From: Ignavibacteriales bacterium
Lineage (GTDB): Bacteria; Bacteroidota; Ignavibacteria; Ignavibacteriales; Melioribacteraceae
Reading direction: 5' to 3'
Length of the DNA stretch: 64,000 nt
Assembly: GCA_020635275.1 (NCBI GenBank)
Contig: JACKAA010000002.1
Span: forward strand, 682,001-746,000
The translations under genes and the position numbers were made by a program. Under the pieces are notes generated by a model. That model had not been told where the DNA came from. It worked only from the letters and a program-made list of their open reading frames with translations, and ran no database searches. Positions 17,741-26,809 of the stretch are shown in pieces (the first letter of the stretch is position 1; each line of letters opens with the position of its first letter).

Positions 17741-18898
17741 ATGAAAGCCTTAAAAGTAATTTATTTAATACTTTTCTTAAGTCTAATTGTTTTGGCATGT
17801 AAAGAAAACGACCCTGTTTCACCATTAGATAACCAAAGTGACGCAGTTCCTGAGAAACAAAACAGTAGCCCAAAGAATATTACTGTAATGACTCGAAATA
17901 TTTATGTTGGCACAGATGTCGACAGGCTTCTTATGGCTGAAGATCCTGAACAAATTCCACTAATTGTAACAGAATTAATGCAAATGTTGGAAGCGACAAA
18001 CTTTCCTGATAGGGCAGTATCTTTAGCTCAAGAAATAGCTGCTACTCAACCACACCTAATTGGATTACAAGAAGTTTCTCTTTTTAGAATTCAATCTCCG
18101 GGTGATTTTGTTTTGGGTGGAAAATCGCCAGCAAAAGATGTTCTGATTGATTATCTGGATGTATTATTACAAACAATGGCTTCAATGGATTTACATTACG
18201 AAGTTGCTGCAAAAGTTGAAAACTTTGATATTGAGCTACCAATGGTTACAAGTCAGGACCCTACTTTTGATGATATTAGGCTTACGGATTATGATGTAAT
18301 TTTAGTAAAGAAAGGTATCAAAATAAGTAATGTTGAAGAACGAAACTATAGGGTAAAACTTACAATTCCAGAAATGGGAATAGAAATACCAAGGGGTTAT
18401 TGCGCTGTAACTGCAGAAATAAATGGGATGAAATATAGGTTTGTCAACACACATTTAGAAGATGCAGACCAAGGCGGCCCACTGCTTAAAATTCAATTAG
18501 CGCAAGCAGCTGAGTTATTAATTAGACTTGCCAAAGTTAAAATTCCGGTTATACTTGTCGGGGATTTTAATAGTGCTGCTCAGGATGAACCAACATATCG
18601 ATTAGTGACGTTAACAAATCGATATAAAGACACATGGTTATTAAATAGTTCAGTTGAGAATCCAGATGGATTTACTTATGGCCATGATTTAGATTTATTG
18701 AATACATCACAAAAATTTTGGAAAAGAATAGACCATGTTTTTGTTAGAGAGGAGATGAATATTAAAGGATTAGAATTAATCCAAGTAACCGCAGAAGTAA
18801 TAGGAGATGAGATTTTAGACAAAACATCATCTGGTTTGTGGCCGTCGGATCATGGAGGGGTTGTTGCAGAGTTAATATTTGAAAAAGGATGTAAATAA
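17741..18898 (+). CDS. Endonuclease/exonuclease/phosphatase-fold lipoprotein
   Basis: The start at 17741 (385 residues) is chosen because GGAGG lies just before it and it opens a lipobox signal, LSLIVLAC with Cys20; an earlier ATG at 17699 would bury that signal. EEP-family motifs are in order: TRNIYVG, GLQEVSLF (catalytic Glu), FVNTHLED, LVGDFNSA, RIDHVFV and SDHGGV (catalytic His). Such enzymes cleave phosphodiester bonds in nucleic acids, lipids or sphingomyelin. The envelope location suggests lipid or extracellular nucleic acid. It precedes the kinase/regulator pair and shares a repeat site with the gene downstream of it. Confidence 0.9.
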   Translation: MKALKVIYLILFLSLIVLACKENDPVSPLDNQSDAVPEKQNSSPKNITVMTRNIYVGTDVDRLLMAEDPEQIPLIVTELMQMLEATNFPDRAVSLAQEIAATQPHLIGLQEVSLFRIQSPGDFVLGGKSPAKDVLIDYLDVLLQTMASMDLHYEVAAKVENFDIELPMVTSQDPTFDDIRLTDYDVILVKKGIKISNVEERNYRVKLTIPEMGIEIPRGYCAVTAEINGMKYRFVNTHLEDADQGGPLLKIQLAQAAELLIRLAKVKIPVILVGDFNSAAQDEPTYRLVTLTNRYKDTWLLNSSVENPDGFTYGHDLDLLNTSQKFWKRIDHVFVREEMNIKGLELIQVTAEVIGDEILDKTSSGLWPSDHGGVVAELIFEKGCK

Positions 18899-18932
18899 TA
18901 CATTCTTCGTAAAACTTTGATTACAATTTTCG

Positions 18933-18973
18933 AAATGGAGGAAATTAAATAGATGGGGTTTTCCTCCATTTTT
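18933..18973 (+). terminator. Rho-independent terminator
   Basis: A perfect 12-bp stem, AAATGGAGGAAA at 18933-18944 with TTTCCTCCATTT at 18960-18971, encloses a 15-base loop and is followed by TT. It ends the EEP lipoprotein transcript before the sensor kinase gene. Confidence 0.85.
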
Positions 18974-19105
18974 ATCAAATAATTTTATTAATAGAAGAAA
19001 TCATTTAAATAAATTATATTGTATTAGCTCCATTAACAATTTAAACTATCAACGACTCTACTCAATTCTTGTTTTGTTAAAATATTTAAACAAAGCGAGG
19101 TTGTA

Positions 19106-21559
19106 TTGAAAAAGCATTCGCCGAATCAAAGATATCTAATAATAATAGATATAATAATATTCTTGCTTTCATTACTTGGGGTTTTCAGCATAGTAAATAA
19201 AGCCGACTTGCCTTTTATATTAAGTTCATTAAATAAAAATTTAATAATTACAGAACTCGAAAAAGAAAATAGAAACTATCAGAAAAATGATCAAATTATT
19301 AATATTTCAGGGTTTGAGTTTAAAACAAAAGAAGAAATAGAAATATTTCTTGATGGTAAAAATCCGGGTGAAAAATTAAAAGCTGAACTTCAAAGAAATG
19401 GTAAAATATTTCAGACCCAAATTGTAACGGTAAAATATTACTCGGTGTTTTATATTGTTACCGCATGTATAGTCGGAATTTTATTTTTTCTAGTGGCAAT
19501 AATAGTATTAATTAAATGTGACAACAAAACATTAGCAAACACATTTCATTGGGCCTTTATTTTTACGGCAATTATAATCTTAATGACATGGGGAAATTAT
19601 TCAAAGTTACCAATTTACTTAGGCAAGGCAACAAGAATAGGTTTTCATATTGGATATTTGTTTGCTCCAATATATTTTTTAAGATTTTCAATTTTGTTTC
19701 CATCAAAAACCAAACAATTAAACAAACTTACTTCTAATGCATTATTGGCTTTTGGTGCCATTCTTTCAATTTTACTAAGCTATAATTTTTTAAAGTTTTC
19801 ATTCAAATTCAATCTTGATGCAGCAAGAGGGTATATTCTAATATTTGATATTAGCAGCATCTTTATAACGATTCTAATTATTTCTTCAATTCTAATTTTC
19901 ATAAATACTTATGCAACTTCAAAGGATGAAACAGAAAGAAAAAGAATGAGGTGGATTATAACAGGATTTATAATTGGACCACTTGGTTATTTGCTCTTAT
20001 GGGTTATTCCCACAAGGATTTGGAATAAGGCGATATTGCCTGAGTCATTTATTTTATTATTGGTTGCATTTGTTCCAATTACATTTGGCATTGCAATCAT
20101 AAGATACAGACTAATGAATATAGATGTAATAATTAAGCGTGGTATAGTGTACACAACTGTTATTGCCTCACTTCTAATAATATATGCAATAATTTTAGCG
20201 ATAGTTGCAAAACTAATAAATTCTCAGAATTCTGAGCTTGCTTCAATAGCCGCAGCTATAACAATTGCTTTGCTCTTTCAACCAGCGAAAGAGAAAGTGC
20301 AAAAATTTGTTGATAGAAAATTTTTTAGAATTGAATATGACTATAGGCAAGCGTTAAAGTTATTTGATGAAGAAGTTAAAAACATTCATAATAAAGAAAT
20401 TTTAATAAACAAAGTTCTTCATCTGATAAACAGACTAATTCCGCTTTATAAGATTGGATATTTTACATACAATGATCAAAAAAATGAAATTAATAAGTAT
20501 CAAAACCCAAACTTCAAAACCACCAATGAAAAAAATACAATTGTAAAACTTACTTTAAATCCTATGGCAGTAAACTATCCTGTTTCATTATCTGCTTTAA
20601 TCGAACCAAGCGTGAGAATATCAAAGATTCCTTTTTCAGAATCTGATGAAATAAACAAATCGCTTATACTTTGTATTAAATCCTCTAATATAAATATTCA
20701 TGGATTTTTAATTCTTGGTGAAAAGAAAAGCGAAACAATCTTTACCGCTGAAGATGTTGATTTGTTAAATATTATTACTACAAGCATTGGATTAACATTG
20801 GATAGAATAATGCTTCAAGAAGAAGTTATTAGAGAGCACCTGGAAACCGAGCGGTTAGAAGAACTCAATAAAATCAAATCATATTTTGTTTCAAGTGTTT
20901 CACACGATCTTAAGACTCCACTTACATCAATAAAATTATTTGCTGAACGATTAAGAACAATAAGCAATTTAAAAAAAGAAAAGGTAGACGAATACTTAGA
21001 TATAATAGAGGGCGAAAGCGATCGTTTAACAAGGTTGATAAACAGTGTTTTAGATTATTCAAAAATTGAAAAGGGAGTTCAAAAATATATTCTGCAAAAA
21101 GTTAATGTTGTTGAAGTAGTAAAAAAAGTTTTGGTCAGTCTTGATTACCAATTTAGAATCGGAAAATTTAAAGTTGTTACTCATTTTGAAAATGATAAAA
21201 TATATGTTAATGCTGATGAGGATGCAATAGCAGAAGCATTGGTAAACCTATTATCAAACTCTATGAAGTATAGTAATTTAAAAAAAGAAATCCTTGTAAG
21301 TGTTTATAAGGATAACGCAAATATTATTATCGAGATTAAAGATTTTGGGATTGGCATTTCAGAAGAAGAGATTTCAAATATTTTTGAACCATTTTTTAGG
21401 TCGAGCAATCAAAAAATTGATAAGTCAGGTGGAGCTGGTCTGGGACTTTCAATAGTAAAGCATATTATGGATGGACACAATGGAAAGGTTGAAGTAAAAA
21501 GCAAAATAGGAGAAGGAAGTACATTCTTGTTAATATTTCCATTAATTGGAAATAGTTAA
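19106..21559 (+). CDS. Membrane histidine kinase with PDZ-like, 7TM and GAF regions
   Basis: The start is a TTG at 19106, set five bases after GCGAGG; no ATG start fits. Order in the 817 residues: TM1 (about 11-31), an external PDZ-like segment (NDQIINISGFEFKTKEEIEIF), about seven more membrane spans to residue 400, a GAF-like region (to 570), a HisKA H-box SVSHDLKTPLTS with the phospho-His near 598, and a HATPase domain with NLLSNSMKYSN and GGAGLGLSIV. It phosphorylates the OmpR-type regulator encoded 46 bp downstream. The PDZ-like part suggests that a protein or peptide C-terminus is the signal. Confidence 0.93.
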   Translation: MKKHSPNQRYLIIIDIIIFLLSLLGVFSIVNKADLPFILSSLNKNLIITELEKENRNYQKNDQIINISGFEFKTKEEIEIFLDGKNPGEKLKAELQRNGKIFQTQIVTVKYYSVFYIVTACIVGILFFLVAIIVLIKCDNKTLANTFHWAFIFTAIIILMTWGNYSKLPIYLGKATRIGFHIGYLFAPIYFLRFSILFPSKTKQLNKLTSNALLAFGAILSILLSYNFLKFSFKFNLDAARGYILIFDISSIFITILIISSILIFINTYATSKDETERKRMRWIITGFIIGPLGYLLLWVIPTRIWNKAILPESFILLLVAFVPITFGIAIIRYRLMNIDVIIKRGIVYTTVIASLLIIYAIILAIVAKLINSQNSELASIAAAITIALLFQPAKEKVQKFVDRKFFRIEYDYRQALKLFDEEVKNIHNKEILINKVLHLINRLIPLYKIGYFTYNDQKNEINKYQNPNFKTTNEKNTIVKLTLNPMAVNYPVSLSALIEPSVRISKIPFSESDEINKSLILCIKSSNINIHGFLILGEKKSETIFTAEDVDLLNIITTSIGLTLDRIMLQEEVIREHLETERLEELNKIKSYFVSSVSHDLKTPLTSIKLFAERLRTISNLKKEKVDEYLDIIEGESDRLTRLINSVLDYSKIEKGVQKYILQKVNVVEVVKKVLVSLDYQFRIGKFKVVTHFENDKIYVNADEDAIAEALVNLLSNSMKYSNLKKEILVSVYKDNANIIIEIKDFGIGISEEEISNIFEPFFRSSNQKIDKSGGAGLGLSIVKHIMDGHNGKVEVKSKIGEGSTFLLIFPLIGNS

Positions 21560-21605
21560 GTTTTCAAAATTAGAATCAAAAAAAAGAATATGCCTTGAGG
21601 ATAAA

Positions 21606-22286
21606 ATGAAAAAAATACTAATAGTTGAAGATGATCCGGCAATTTTAAAAGGATTAGTTGAATCCCTAACCGAAGAGCATTATGATGTTATAACAGCAGA
21701 AGATGGAGAGGTTGGATTAAGAAAAGGAAAAAACGAAAATTTGGATTTAATAATTTTAGATATAATGCTGCCATCTAAAAATGGCATTGAAATTTGTAAA
21801 GATCTTAGAAACAGCGGTGTTGGGATTCCAATACTTATGCTGACTAGCAAAAAAGATGAAATTGATAAAGTTCTTGGTTTAGAAATAGGCGCGGATGATT
21901 ATGTTACAAAGCCTTTTAGTATAAGGGAATTAAATGCAAGAATAAAGGCGCTGTTTAGAAGAAATGTTGAAATTAAAAAAGAACTTGAAAACTATTCCTT
22001 TGGTAATATTGAAATAGATTTTGTAAAACATGAAGTTTTAAAAAGTGGAAAGATCGTAGAAATATCATCAACCGAATTAAATATTTTGAAATATTTTATT
22101 AAGTCAGAAGGTAAAGTTATATCAAGAGATCAGCTTCTTGATGATATTTGGGGATATGAAAATTTTCCCACAACCCGCACTGTTGATAATTTTATTTTGA
22201 ACATCAGAAAAAAAATAGAAGACAATCCATCTATACCAAAACACTTGTTAACTATTCCAAAAGCGGGATATAAGTTTGTAAAATAA
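21606..22286 (+). CDS. OmpR/PhoB-type response regulator
   Basis: The start ATG at 21606 follows a GAGG site and opens the receiver core MKKILIVEDD. The phospho-acceptor is Asp52 in LIILDIMLP, with Thr in LMLTSKK and Lys in VTKPFSI. The C-terminal winged helix includes ISSTELNILKYFIKSEGKVISRDQLL and the wing TIPKAGYKFV. It is the partner of the kinase just upstream. Members of this family bind direct repeats spaced 11 bp, and such repeats lie immediately downstream (22292-22318) and before the EEP gene. Confidence 0.96.
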   Translation: MKKILIVEDDPAILKGLVESLTEEHYDVITAEDGEVGLRKGKNENLDLIILDIMLPSKNGIEICKDLRNSGVGIPILMLTSKKDEIDKVLGLEIGADDYVTKPFSIRELNARIKALFRRNVEIKKELENYSFGNIEIDFVKHEVLKSGKIVEISSTELNILKYFIKSEGKVISRDQLLDDIWGYENFPTTRTVDNFILNIRKKIEDNPSIPKHLLTIPKAGYKFVK

Positions 22287-22291
22287 TTTTG

Positions 22292-22318
22292 TGAAATTGA
22301 TTTTACATTTTTATGACA
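22292..22318 (+). promoter_or_regulatory. 11-bp-phased TGAAA/TTACA/TGACA repeat upstream of the barrel gene
   Basis: TGAAA (22292), TTACA (22303) and TGACA (22314) are each 11 bp apart. The 20 bases 22301-22320 nearly match 17651-17670. It lies 57 bp before the start of the barrel gene and just after the OmpR-type regulator gene, so it is the best candidate target of that regulator. Confidence 0.5.
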
Positions 22319-22374
22319 ACTAGCAAATTAGAATTGTGCTTATTACAAGCAGCAATAATAATTTGGAGGTTAAA

Positions 22375-22917
22375 ATGTCACTAAGAAAGTTTGCAGTTGT
22401 TTTCTTCTCATTTATTATTTCCTTTCCAACATATTCTCAAAGAGTTGAAACAATTCCCCAGCTTAAAGAAAGAAACCTTGGTGGACCAAGATTAGGCTTA
22501 ACATATGTTCATGGAAATGGTGAATTATTCAAAACCATGAAAAAAAACAAAATGGATCGTCTTGTAAGTCAGTTTGGATGGCATTTTGAATATCAAGTTA
22601 GTCCAACCGCAGCGCAAGGACCGTCATTTGTGGTGCAGTTTATTCCTTTGTTTGGAGGAGTTGAATATGGAAAAATTGTACCCAGCCTTACAACAGCTTT
22701 TGGAATAAGATTTCTTAACGGATATGAATTTGGCATGGGTCCAAATCTTATAGTTTCAAAAGATACTTATGATAAAACAATAGTAAGCTCGTCTCTGGTT
22801 ATTGCCGGAGGGTTGAGTCTTGATTACGGTGGTGTCAGTATTCCTTTGAATATAGCATATTCAATTAGTCCAAGAGGAAACAGGGCTTCATTCATTTTTG
22901 GTTATGCCCTTGATTAA
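22375..22917 (+). CDS. Outer-membrane barrel-like protein of unknown function
   Basis: The start ATG at 22375 has GGAGG 8-9 bases upstream and opens a signal peptide ending PTYSQ. The mature 159 residues alternate in strand-like segments such as FGWHFEYQVSP, SFVVQFIPLFGGVEYG, TTAFGIRFLNGYEFGMG, and end in a strand, RASFIFGYALD. This fits a small outer-membrane barrel, perhaps eight strands. I do not recognise a named family. It follows the response regulator and its candidate site, so it may be a regulated envelope protein. Confidence 0.75.
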   Translation: MSLRKFAVVFFSFIISFPTYSQRVETIPQLKERNLGGPRLGLTYVHGNGELFKTMKKNKMDRLVSQFGWHFEYQVSPTAAQGPSFVVQFIPLFGGVEYGKIVPSLTTAFGIRFLNGYEFGMGPNLIVSKDTYDKTIVSSSLVIAGGLSLDYGGVSIPLNIAYSISPRGNRASFIFGYALD

Positions 22918-22933
22918 GAAACGGCGGTATGAA

Positions 22934-24178
22934 ATGAAACGAAGAATATTAAATATTTTTATCACTTTATTACTTATTAATCTTAATATCGGCGGACAAG
23001 TGAAATTGTTTGAACCTGAAAAAACATGCTGGGTAAATATAATTACTAATGATAAAGATACACTAGTTGGAAACTTGTTTTCTGTTGAAGAAGAAAAAAT
23101 TAAAATCAATAAAAGCCTAAATTCCAACTTTAACCAAATAGATAGTTTACATTATAGTAATATTTTTTCGGTAACAATAATAAAAGAATCGCAAGTATCG
23201 TCAAGTATGGGGAATGGCTTTCTAATAGGAGCTGGCATTGGCTTATTGTTAGGATTAGCAAGTGGTGATGATGAGGGAAGCTTTATTCGATTTTCTGCTG
23301 GACAGAAGGCTCTAATGGGTGGAGTCGCATTTGGCTTGGCTGGAGCTCTTATGGGTTCGGCTGTAGGAGTTGGTTTATCAGAAAACGAAGAAATAATTAT
23401 AAGAAACAAAAATGATCTTTTTTACTTGAAAAATTTTATTAGTAATAAAAATGAACTAAATAAAAGTCTAGAGAAAAGGAATGAAGAGAAGCAAATAGAA
23501 AACAAACCAACTAAACATAATGAAGATATTAAAGAACCCGAAATATCATTTAATAAAAAAATAGAAATAGCTTTTTATCTTGGGACAACATCAAGCGGTC
23601 CAGCGCAAAATATAGAAAATCAATTAATCAAATCTGGATTTGATGAGACTACTTACAACTGGTTTTCATCAAGGAGCATTACACACCCAATCTCCTATAC
23701 AGGCTTTGGAGAATTGGGTGCTCCTTGGTTTTTCTCTCTTAAGTATTTTTATAGTAAAGAATATGCCTTTGGAGGAATTTATGGAAACAACCCAATTGGC
23801 AGCACCCACGGATACAACAATCAATTTGGATACATTTTTCTAAATTATTCAATAAAGACACTTGCCCCAATGATATGGTTTAAATACGGAGTTCTTAATC
23901 TTGGAGGAGGACCAGCATATTTCTTTACAAAAACCTGGGAGGATAATTCTAAGAATATATCTAATACATCAACAGTTGGTGTTGTCTTTGATCTCGGAAT
24001 AACCTTTCCTCCATATTCTTCGATGTTTGTTGCAGTAAACGCACAATTAAGATATATGGGAAAAGTAAACATAGGTCAATTTGAGATTTCTGATGGTGAA
24101 AACGTACTAGTAATTCCTGAAACAAAAGTTAATTTTAGTCACACTGCTTTTAGTTTAGGCACAGGATTTAGATTTTAA
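22934..24178 (+). CDS. Exported protein with a Gly-rich membrane hairpin and C-terminal barrel-like domain
   Basis: The ATG at 22934 is preferred over 22898 because it opens the signal peptide (RILNIFITLLLINLNIGGQ). The first part, TCWVNIITNDKDTLVGNLF onward, resembles a small beta domain. Next come two glycine-rich hydrophobic segments, FLIGAGIGLLLGLAS and GVAFGLAGALMGSAVGVGL, like a glycine-zipper hairpin. A charged linker follows (about 190-225), then strands typical of an outer-membrane domain ending in FSLGTGFRF. I do not recognise the family. It lies 16 bp after the barrel gene in the same transcript. Confidence 0.7.
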   Translation: MKRRILNIFITLLLINLNIGGQVKLFEPEKTCWVNIITNDKDTLVGNLFSVEEEKIKINKSLNSNFNQIDSLHYSNIFSVTIIKESQVSSSMGNGFLIGAGIGLLLGLASGDDEGSFIRFSAGQKALMGGVAFGLAGALMGSAVGVGLSENEEIIIRNKNDLFYLKNFISNKNELNKSLEKRNEEKQIENKPTKHNEDIKEPEISFNKKIEIAFYLGTTSSGPAQNIENQLIKSGFDETTYNWFSSRSITHPISYTGFGELGAPWFFSLKYFYSKEYAFGGIYGNNPIGSTHGYNNQFGYIFLNYSIKTLAPMIWFKYGVLNLGGGPAYFFTKTWEDNSKNISNTSTVGVVFDLGITFPPYSSMFVAVNAQLRYMGKVNIGQFEISDGENVLVIPETKVNFSHTAFSLGTGFRF

Positions 24179-24187
24179 AGTGCAAAA

Positions 24188-25258
24188 ATGATATTAAATA
24201 AAACTAAAAAAATATTTTTAACAACTTTAGCAATTTCTTCTTCTTTGAATGTTTTTGCGCAAAATGATACCACCTATTATTTACAAAAACAATGGGAGGC
24301 ATTCCCAATTGTAAATTATGATACAGATGTTGGATTCGGCTATGGAGCCAAGGGATTTTTATATAATTTTTTAGGCAGTGAAGAAAGTTTCGATATAACA
24401 ATTTATAATAGCACAAAGGGCGAAAGGTGGTATCAATTAATTTTTTCTTTTCCTGATAAACAAAGAAGGCATGGAAAAGATTATGGTTCCGCATTTGATT
24501 TTATAATTGATTATGACAAATGGATTGATTTTGACTTTTACTCAATAAGAAATAATGATTTTGCGAAATCTACAAACACAATTGAAGAATACACTAGAGA
24601 ACCAATTGATATAAGTACAATTTTTAGCAAAACATTAACAAAATCATTAATTGCTGAATCTGGATTTAAATATACAAGTATTAGTTGCTATGATATGCCG
24701 TCGGATGGAACATTAAAGCCAATTTCTAACTCACACGTACAGAATCTATCTTTTCTTTTAAATTTTCTTTATGATACAAGAACAGACTTAATTCATCCAA
24801 AAGAAGGATTCCTACTTCAATTAAACAACGAATTTGCCAGAGATATTAATGGTGGAAAACAGTCTTTTATAAGAAACAAGATAATGTTTCAATACTATTT
24901 TCCAATATTTAGTCCAGACATTATCCTCGCTTCAAGAATCGCTTATGAAAGAATGAGCAATGTAGAATTTCCAAATAAGCTTGCTTTGGGCGGAAACAAC
25001 ACAATTAGAGGTATTCCTCAAGATAGATATATTTCAGAATCATATATTTTAGTGAACGAAGAGTTCAGAATTCCAATCTGGTGGCGATTTGGCTTTATTC
25101 TTGGAGTCGATATTGGCAATAGCAAATCTACACCAAACTGGATTGTAAATTCAATTTTGGGACTAAGGTTTTATATGGATAATTTTATTGTACGAGCAGA
25201 TTACGGCATAGGAAAAAACACAACCGGTTTTTACTTTAATTTTGGGCACTTATTTTAA
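24188..25258 (+). CDS. Omp85/BamA-like surface-antigen barrel without POTRA domains
   Basis: This 356-residue protein has a signal peptide ending LNVFAQ, then barrel strands with no POTRA domains. The D15-type C-terminal half includes FLYDTRTDLIHPKEGF, the lid-lock-like LGGNNTIRGIPQDRY (cf. VRGF of Omp85) and the final strand NTTGFYFNFGHLF ending in Phe. POTRA-less members are thought to be patatin-like or small translocator barrels. It follows the previous gene by 9 bp, so the three envelope genes form one operon. Confidence 0.85.
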   Translation: MILNKTKKIFLTTLAISSSLNVFAQNDTTYYLQKQWEAFPIVNYDTDVGFGYGAKGFLYNFLGSEESFDITIYNSTKGERWYQLIFSFPDKQRRHGKDYGSAFDFIIDYDKWIDFDFYSIRNNDFAKSTNTIEEYTREPIDISTIFSKTLTKSLIAESGFKYTSISCYDMPSDGTLKPISNSHVQNLSFLLNFLYDTRTDLIHPKEGFLLQLNNEFARDINGGKQSFIRNKIMFQYYFPIFSPDIILASRIAYERMSNVEFPNKLALGGNNTIRGIPQDRYISESYILVNEEFRIPIWWRFGFILGVDIGNSKSTPNWIVNSILGLRFYMDNFIVRADYGIGKNTTGFYFNFGHLF

Positions 25259-25287
25259 TATTATTTAATCAAAAAAGAATTTATCAT

Positions 25288-25659
25288 TTAATTTGTTAAA
25301 CGCTTTTCGCGCCAACAGCAGAAAATAAAAATTAAACCAGTTAAAGGAAAAAGCACAAAGAAAAAACCCAGATTTAAATTTTTTGCATATAAGGAGTTAA
25401 CAATATAGAACATAGCAAAACCAATAATAATTAGTAAGCCTCCAAAAAATTCCCATTTCCAAGCAGACAAAAGACCAACAAACATTATTATGAATGAAGA
25501 AATCAAAAGCAATTCTTGTAATGTTAACTTCTCTATACTTTTAAAATTTTCTCCCAATGCCAAAAGCAGAACAACAAATATTAGCAGAATACTAAAAAGA
25601 TGAGCAATATAGCGTAAAAAAGAAATGACTTTTATTTCTGAAAACATTAAAGATTTCAT
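25288..25659 (-). CDS. Small integral membrane protein of unknown function
   Basis: The 123-residue product has four predicted membrane segments: IAHLFSILLIFVVLLLAL, LLISSFIIMFVGLLSAW, FGGLLIIIGFAMFYIV and LGFFFVLFPLTGLIFIFC. It ends in a short basic tail, CWREKRLTN. No catalytic or metal motif is visible, and I do not recognise the family beyond the common four-span hypothetical type. It converges with the Omp85-like gene, and the GH5 gene lies about 110 bp downstream on the same strand. Confidence 0.7.
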   Translation of the reverse strand: MKSLMFSEIKVISFLRYIAHLFSILLIFVVLLLALGENFKSIEKLTLQELLLISSFIIMFVGLLSAWKWEFFGGLLIIIGFAMFYIVNSLYAKNLNLGFFFVLFPLTGLIFIFCCWREKRLTN

Positions 25660-25769
25660 ATTCCCTCCAAGCGGTTAAAGAGAACACGTAATTTATATTT
25701 CTATTTAAGAAAAAATTAATGAATGTTCAATAGAATAAAGGGAATAATCTAAAAAAGCAGATAAATTAA

Positions 25770-26708
25770 TTAGTTAATTAAAGAGGAAAGCAATTCTTCT
25801 TTCCACTTATTTTTAGTAATATCATACACTCCAAATCCAGCCCCAAACTCCCAGTAATTCCAGCTGAAGCCAAACTTTTCAGCAGTATCAATAACAGTTT
25901 TTGTCCATCTTTTTCTTGATTCCAAATCAGCATGGTAATAAGATCCAAACTCACCTAAATTTATAGGGACATTATTTTTTAAACTCCATGAGCTGACAAA
26001 CAAAAAGTGATCAACTATTTTTTTTCTTTCCTTTGGTGATCCTTTCCATTTGTTCTTTAAGAATAAATGACTGAAATAAACCCATTCTGCGCCTTGATGA
26101 GTAAATGTAAATGGTTTGTAGTAATGAAAGGTTACAATAATATTTTCCTTGTTTTCCGGAAGAATAAGGTTGTTCAATCCTTCGATGTTGTTCCATCTTC
26201 CTGGCCCAATTAAGATTGCTCGTGTAGGATTTGATCTTCTTATAATTGGCAAAACATTTTGAACAAACCTATTCCATTTGGTTGTTGTAAGAAAATAGTG
26301 AGGTTCGTTTAAAAGTTCAAATATCAGGTTCTCAGAATATTTAGCATATCTATTGCTTAACTGATCCCATAATGAATAAAATTTTGTTTCAAATTTATTA
26401 GGATTAAAAAACAATTTATAAAAATGATGAATGTTTATAATTACAATCAGATTGTTTTCCAAGGCTTGATTTATAACCTCATCAATTCTTAAAAAGAAAT
26501 CGTCATTAATTTTATATGGTTCTTTATTTGAAGAATGTATTGACCATCTAATCGGAATTCGTACAGAAGTAAAGCCGGCTTGTTTAATTAAGTTAAAATA
26601 TTCATTTTTGATTTTTAAGCCCCAAACACCTTCAACCGGAGCCTCAAGAGCATTGCCAAAATTAATACCCTTACCAATTTTTCTGTTAAATTCAAAAATA
26701 TGGGACAT
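25770..26708 (-). CDS. GH5-family glycoside hydrolase (cellulase-like), no signal peptide
   Basis: This 312-residue barrel enzyme has the GH5 signature: GINFGNALEAP at the start, SVRIPIRWS near 48, NEP with the acid/base Glu135 in FELLNEP, FHYYKPF near 194, and the nucleophile Glu253 in NLGEFG. The family cleaves beta-1,4 glucans, mannans or glucosides with retention. No signal peptide or lipobox is present, so it would act in the cytoplasm on imported oligosaccharides. It lies downstream of the kinase operon by about 100 bp but is probably separate. Confidence 0.9.
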   Translation of the reverse strand: MSHIFEFNRKIGKGINFGNALEAPVEGVWGLKIKNEYFNLIKQAGFTSVRIPIRWSIHSSNKEPYKINDDFFLRIDEVINQALENNLIVIINIHHFYKLFFNPNKFETKFYSLWDQLSNRYAKYSENLIFELLNEPHYFLTTTKWNRFVQNVLPIIRRSNPTRAILIGPGRWNNIEGLNNLILPENKENIIVTFHYYKPFTFTHQGAEWVYFSHLFLKNKWKGSPKERKKIVDHFLFVSSWSLKNNVPINLGEFGSYYHADLESRKRWTKTVIDTAEKFGFSWNYWEFGAGFGVYDITKNKWKEELLSSLIN

Positions 26709-26809
26709 ATTATTTTTTTGAGTGGTGGATAAATGTAATAAATATTTTCCACGTTGAAAAGAATCTTTTATTTTAATGAAATAAAAAAGTTGCTAAAGGA
26801 AAGTTTTTG

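Noticed and set aside
22888..23409. Minus-strand frames opposite the glycine-hairpin envelope gene
   Set aside because: They are antisense to a good coding frame with signal peptide; the Ala/Pro-rich product reflects the complementary codons.
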